The notes beneath the pieces were generated by a model, which did no database searches, was not told the origin of the DNA, and saw only the letters and a program-made list of their open reading frames with translations. From an uncultured Eubacteriales bacterium (lineage in GTDB: Bacteria; Bacillota_A; Clostridia; Christensenellales; Aristaeellaceae), in assembly GCA_900553645.1 (NCBI GenBank), contig USEE01000037.1, positions 1-9,256 of the forward strand: a stretch of DNA of 9,256 bases. Reading direction: 5' to 3'. A program made the position numbers and the translations under genes. Below, piece after piece: positions 6,491 to 9,256 of the stretch (positions are counted from its first letter, which is position 1; each line of letters starts with the position of its first letter).

Positions 6491-7285
6491 TTAGCCCACA
6501 GTACCGTCTATTATGTTCAGCGGGATGAAGTACGGGCAGTCGTGCGCCGCGTCGCGCGCGATGTCTGCCTTAATGTGGAATACCGTGCGCAGCATCTCGT
6601 CGCAGATTACCTCCTGCGGCGTGCCGCTTGCATATATGCCGCCGTCGCGGATTACGTACAGCATGTCCGAGTACCGCGCGGCCATGTTAAGGTCGTGCAG
6701 CACCATCACTATCGTCATGCCCATCATGTCGTTGAGCCGCCTTACCAGCTCCAGCACTTCCATCTGATAGCTGATGTCGAGGTAGGTCGTCGGCTCGTCG
6801 AGTATCAGTATCTCGGGCTGCTGACATACCGTCATGGCGATCCACGCGCGCTGACGTTCGCCGCCCGAGAGCGTGCGCAGCGTCCTGTGCGCCAGCCCCT
6901 CCAGCCCGGTCATGCGCAGCGTATCGTCGATTATGCGTCCGTCATCCGCGCTCAGCCGCCGCCCCAGCCTGAGGTACGGATACCGGCCATAGGAAACCAG
7001 CGTGCGCACGTCTATATCGGGCGGCGACGTGTGTACCTGTGCAAGGTACGCAATATGCTGTGCGATGGTTTTGGGGCCATAGGCGTTTATCGGCTTGTCG
7101 TTGTAAATCACCTGACCGCGCTTGGGCACAACCGCCTTGGATACCGTCTTTAACAGGCTGGACTTGCCGCATCCGTTTTGGCCGATTATCGTGACAACCT
7201 TGCCGCGCGGAATGTCCATCGTCACATTGTCCAGCACCGTGCGGTCGCGGAAGCCTATCGTTACATCCTTGAACCCGAAATACAT
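6491..7285 (-). CDS. ABC importer ATP-binding protein (FecE/BtuD/HmuV type)
   Basis: This 264-residue cytoplasmic ATPase powers the adjacent FecCD-type permease. All catalytic motifs are intact: Walker A GQNGCGKSS (35-43), Q-loop Gln83, signature LSGGERQR (139-146), Walker B ILILDEP with Glu164, D-loop YLD (168-170) and H-loop His197. The spacing and the GRYPYLRL segment (101-107) are typical of the iron-siderophore/heme/cobalamin importer ATPases. The start codon shares one base with the stop of the permease gene (TGATG), and a GGAGGTG ribosome site lies inside the permease gene's 3' end. The two are therefore translationally coupled and made together. A C-terminal tail of about 30 residues after the core domain ends in CPYFIPLNIIDGTVG. 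The substrate is set by the binding protein and permease, not by this subunit. Confidence 0.95.
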   Translation of the reverse strand: MYFGFKDVTIGFRDRTVLDNVTMDIPRGKVVTIIGQNGCGKSSLLKTVSKAVVPKRGQVIYNDKPINAYGPKTIAQHIAYLAQVHTSPPDIDVRTLVSYGRYPYLRLGRRLSADDGRIIDDTLRMTGLEGLAHRTLRTLSGGERQRAWIAMTVCQQPEILILDEPTTYLDISYQMEVLELVRRLNDMMGMTIVMVLHDLNMAARYSDMLYVIRDGGIYASGTPQEVICDEMLRTVFHIKADIARDAAHDCPYFIPLNIIDGTVG

Positions 7286-8289
7286 CAGCCTTCACCTCCG
7301 CTATCGCGCGTGCGCAGCAGGTACAGGAAAAACGGCGCGCCGATGAACGAAAGTATTATGCTGATCGGGATTTCGCCCGGCGGCATTATCACGCGGCCTA
7401 TCGTATCGCACACGACCACCAGCGTGAATCCCAGAAACGCCGACGCGGGGAACAGATATTTATAGTCCGAACCCACGATCAGGCGCGCAATGTGCGGCAC
7501 GACCAGACCCACAAAGCTGATAAGTCCCGCCACAGCGATAGCCGCGCCCGAAAGCAGCGACGATACCGCGATCAGGAAGAAGCGGAACGCTTCCGTGCGC
7601 AGACCCAGCGCGTTGGCCGTCTCGTCACCCAGCATTAGCACGTTCATCTTGGACGGCAGCAGAAAGCACAGCGCAATGCCGCATACCGCGTAAGGCAGTA
7701 TCATCTGAAAATGCGACCAGCCCGAACCGTTCAGGCCACCCACCAGAAAGCCCGACGCATTGCCCAGCGAATCGGCGAAGAACGTCTTAATCATATCGTT
7801 AAACGCGCCGAACAGCGCCGATACCGCCATGCCCGACAGTATCATCTTGACCGGGCTTACGCCGCGCTGATACGCTAAGGCATATATAAGCATCGTGGTC
7901 ACGAACGCGCCCACTATCGAGCCGATGGGCAGCAGGTACGCGTATTGCGGAAACGCGACCAGCGTTATATAGCCGATAAAGCTCGCGCCGCCGGTAACGC
8001 CGATCGTGGACGGCGAGGCCATGGTGTTGCGCATAACCCCCTGCAATATGCAGCCCGACAGCGACAGGCACATGCCCACCAGCCCGCCGCACAGTATGCG
8101 CGGCACGCGCAGGTTCCATATCAGCAGCCGCGACGTGGAGTCGTCCTCTATAAACAACGCGCGTATTATCTCGCCCAGCGAAAACTCAACCGTGCCTATG
8201 CCCACGCATATCAGCGCCGAAAGCACGCTGAGTATACCGAACAGCGTAATCAGAACCACGCGCAGCCGATGCCGATTCTGCTCGTTCAT
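7285..8289 (-). CDS. ABC importer permease, FecCD/BtuC family
   Basis: This 334-residue polytopic inner-membrane permease would form a homodimeric channel for an iron complex, heme or corrinoid. Family motifs are RVPR (61-64), SGCILQGVMRNTMASP (78-93) leading into GVTGGASF, and FVGLVVPHIAR (259-269). Hydrophobic segments throughout fit the eight to ten helices of BtuC relatives. RNTMASP stands where most relatives have RNPLA(D/E)P, a mild deviation. Its ATG overlaps the stop of the flavodoxin-like gene by four bases (ATGA at 8289-8286), and its own stop overlaps the ATPase start by one base. The three genes are therefore tightly coupled. A single permease gene is present, as in BtuC2/HmuU2 systems. 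Confidence 0.95.
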   Translation of the reverse strand: MNEQNRHRLRVVLITLFGILSVLSALICVGIGTVEFSLGEIIRALFIEDDSTSRLLIWNLRVPRILCGGLVGMCLSLSGCILQGVMRNTMASPSTIGVTGGASFIGYITLVAFPQYAYLLPIGSIVGAFVTTMLIYALAYQRGVSPVKMILSGMAVSALFGAFNDMIKTFFADSLGNASGFLVGGLNGSGWSHFQMILPYAVCGIALCFLLPSKMNVLMLGDETANALGLRTEAFRFFLIAVSSLLSGAAIAVAGLISFVGLVVPHIARLIVGSDYKYLFPASAFLGFTLVVVCDTIGRVIMPPGEIPISIILSFIGAPFFLYLLRTRDSGGEG

Positions 8290-8792
8290 AGCTTTTGCAG
8301 GAACTCTTTCATTTCTTTCTGAAGCTCGCTCAGCTCCTCGGCGTTGGGATGGCCCAGCGATTCCTTCTGCTTTTCAAACCGCTCCTGGCTCAGGTGGCCC
8401 TTCTCGCCCTCGGGTATGCGCAGGCGGCGCGCGGTGCGGGCGAGGTCTATGCTGCCCCGGCACAGGTAATGGCCGATCAGCTCGTTCTGCTCTTGCACCA
8501 GCGCTTCTACGTTCTGGCATACTTTCTGCGCGTGTGCGGATTCGCGCGCCGCGCCCAGCGTGCCTATTATTATCTTTTTGCCATGCATGTGCCTGAGCAG
8601 CTCAATCGTGTCGTCGTCCGTGGTGCCGTGGTTGCACCAGTACGACAGCACGAAGGTATCGAACTTGTCGATCATTTCCTTATTTACATAACGTATGTTG
8701 TACGGGCCTACGTGATCGGGAATGACCTCGGCCGCCGCCTCCGCAATTTTGAAAGCGTTGCCGGTTATCGTGGAAAATACTATCGGTATCAT
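8286..8792 (-). CDS. Flavodoxin-like protein, first gene of the uptake operon
   Basis: This 168-residue protein has a flavodoxin fold. The FMN phosphate loop is STITGN (7-12) after an IPIVF beta strand, followed by helix AFKIAEAAAEV. The centre has SYWCNHGTTDDDT (about 50-62), where flavodoxins place a flavin-stacking aromatic, and GTLGA (about 77-81) matches the third flavin loop. The C-terminus (about 120-168) is charged and helical. It should carry single electrons or hydride in the cytoplasm. The closest functional analogues I can name are flavodoxin-like proteins encoded beside anaerobic heme- or bilin-processing enzymes (for example HmuF with HmuW in Fusobacterium, and BilS); this is inferred from context, not a search. 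A GAGG ribosome site lies 12 bases before the ATG, rather far. It is the promoter-proximal gene and overlaps the permease start. Confidence 0.85.
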   Translation of the reverse strand: MIPIVFSTITGNAFKIAEAAAEVIPDHVGPYNIRYVNKEMIDKFDTFVLSYWCNHGTTDDDTIELLRHMHGKKIIIGTLGAARESAHAQKVCQNVEALVQEQNELIGHYLCRGSIDLARTARRLRIPEGEKGHLSQERFEKQKESLGHPNAEELSELQKEMKEFLQKL

Positions 8793-8826
8793 GCCTTTGC
8801 AAATCCTCGCTTTTCATTCGTTTGCC

Positions 8827-8848
8827 TTGGTTAGTTTACGCTAACCAA
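8827..8848. promoter_or_regulatory. Operator-like palindrome, proximal to the operon start codon
   Basis: A perfect inverted repeat TTGGTTAG-N6-CTAACCAA spans 22 bp in the operon leader, about +40 to +61 from the predicted start of transcription. The GGTTAG/CTAACC half-sites resemble those of DtxR/IdeR metal regulators, whose consensus is TTAGGTTAGGCTAACCTAA, but the spacer here is six bases instead of one. In RNA it could also form an 8-bp hairpin. Confidence 0.7.
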
Positions 8849-8868
8849 TATTTATTAAATAAGTCAGA

Positions 8869-8890
8869 TTGGTTAATGCCATCTAACGCA
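8869..8890. promoter_or_regulatory. Second operator-like copy at the transcription start
   Basis: TTGGTTAA-N6-CTAACGCA repeats the layout of the site at 8827-8848. The arms match at 13 of 16 positions, the 6-base spacer has the same length, and the starts are exactly 42 bp apart (about four helical turns). It covers about -3 to +19 of the predicted transcript, directly next to the -10 box, so a bound protein would block RNA polymerase. Confidence 0.65.
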
Positions 8891-8893
8891 TAT

Positions 8894-8922
8894 AAAATAC
8901 CATGCTTTTACCGCTTTGTCAA
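8894..8922 (-). promoter_or_regulatory. Promoter of the five-gene uptake operon
   Basis: On the minus strand a perfect -35 box TTGACA (8917-8922) is followed after 17 bases by TATTTT (8894-8899), a 4/6 match to the -10 consensus. Transcription would start near 8887 and leave a leader of about 95 bases before the ATG at 8792. The weak -10 next to an operator-like repeat fits a regulated promoter. Confidence 0.75.
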
Positions 8923-9212
8923 GCTTAATTTTCCGTGCGCTAAATGAATGTGATTTTATCGGAAGTTGCAAATATGTTGTGTATGGCGCCGGCAATTGCA
9001 GCCATATGACTATATCAGGCATAATTTAAGTGCATTATCTGCATCATACCATTTGCAGCCAAACGGTGCATTTTGAACATGGCAGTGCATTTGAAAGCCT
9101 GTGAATTGTAAAACATGCCGGTCATTTTGGCATAATTGTGATGTGCGGTGAAATGTTATCTTATGTGAGGCTGATTTGTGGTGAAGTGACGAACCGCTTT
9201 GCCGCAAATAGA
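8923..9212. other. AT-rich stretch with no convincing gene
   Basis: No reading frame here has a ribosome site or a recognisable product; the longest candidate, 65 codons on the minus strand (9010-9207), has low-complexity His/Ser/Cys-rich content and no family resemblance. Short repeated words occur: GTGCATT at 9030, 9066 and 9085, and GGCATAATT at 9018 and 9129. It is probably a spacer between the operon promoter and a gene beyond the window, perhaps with an undetected regulatory RNA or decayed sequence. Confidence 0.5.
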
Positions 9213-9255
9213 AAGGCCGCCGGCTGCTTCTGCCTGAAGCAAACCCGGCTGCCTT
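9213..9255. terminator. Terminator-like compound hairpin at the window end
   Basis: The arms AAGGC (9213-9217) and GCCGG (9219-9223) pair with CCGGC (9245-9249) and GCCTT (9251-9255). An inner GCTTC (9226-9230) pairs with GAAGC (9236-9240) around a 5-base loop. On the minus strand the stem is followed by TCTATTT, so it could end a minus-strand gene lying to the right. A plus-strand T-run, if any, would be outside the window. Confidence 0.5.
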
Positions 9256-9256
9256 G

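Noticed and set aside
5454..6494. A 346-codon open frame on the plus strand opposite the binding-protein gene
   Set aside because: It is a mirror frame of GC-rich coding sequence, rich in His, Arg, Gly and Val with no domain. The minus-strand gene has a signal peptide, family motifs and a strong ribosome site.
8295..8834. A 179-codon plus-strand open frame over the flavodoxin-like gene
   Set aside because: It has no ribosome site or recognisable motif, while the opposite strand encodes a clear flavodoxin phosphate loop and is coupled to the permease start.
8827..8848. Direct assignment of the palindrome as a DtxR/IdeR box
   Set aside because: The half-sites are similar, but the six-base spacer differs from the one-base spacer of the known 19-bp consensus, so the regulator is left open.
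8793..8940. Cobalamin riboswitch in the leader of the uptake operon
   Set aside because: The leader is only about 95 bases and shows no B12-box-like conserved segment; the visible signals are DNA palindromes.
9010..9207. A 65-codon minus-strand open frame in the right intergenic region
   Set aside because: It has unusual composition, no ribosome site and no family resemblance; it is most likely a chance frame.
1..9256. CRISPR arrays, tRNA or rRNA genes, insertion sequences
   Set aside because: No regularly spaced repeats, tRNA-like cloverleaf, rRNA segment or transposase frame was seen on either strand.

Overview
The window reads as the start of an assembled contig from an anaerobic, probably gut-type, Bacillota/Clostridia bacterium. 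This is inferred from strong AGGAGG-like ribosome binding sites, GC-rich coding sequence that often uses ATA for isoleucine, AT-rich gaps, and the gene content (CbiK-type chelatase, flavodoxin-like protein, NSS-family symporter). Species or genus cannot be told from this sequence. The first 33 bases are not genomic: they are the Illumina Nextera transposase adapter, so the first gene is cut off by the contig end.

Left half, plus strand. Bases 34-2737 hold two overlapping genes for the halves of a heterodimeric ABC exporter; the first lacks its N-terminus. Their motifs are complementary: one canonical and one degenerate ATP site are predicted. A hairpin terminator (2782-2823) ends this operon. 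A 397-base gap follows, with two inverted repeats and a near-consensus sigma-70 promoter (3066-3094). That promoter drives a single gene for a sodium-dependent NSS/SNF-family transporter (3135-4472).

Right half, minus strand. A perfect 13-bp hairpin at 4503-4536 separates the convergent transcription units. From 8792 down to 4585 runs a compact five-gene operon: flavodoxin-like protein, FecCD/BtuC-type permease, FecE/BtuD-type ATPase, periplasmic-binding protein, and a CbiK-type tetrapyrrole metal chelatase. The first three genes overlap by 1-4 bases. A TTGACA promoter (8894-8922) is followed by two related 22-bp operator-like palindromes exactly 42 bp apart, so the operon is probably repressed by a metal- or tetrapyrrole-responsive regulator. 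No cobalamin riboswitch is visible.

The most interesting reading is that this operon imports a metallo-tetrapyrrole (heme, cobalamin/corrinoid or similar) or an iron chelate, and processes it in the cytoplasm. The flavodoxin-like protein would supply electrons and the CbiK-like protein would insert or remove metal. The CbiK-like protein keeps both metal-binding histidines but seems to lack the glutamate ligand known from Salmonella CbiK. The last 330 bases hold no convincing gene and end in a terminator-like hairpin.
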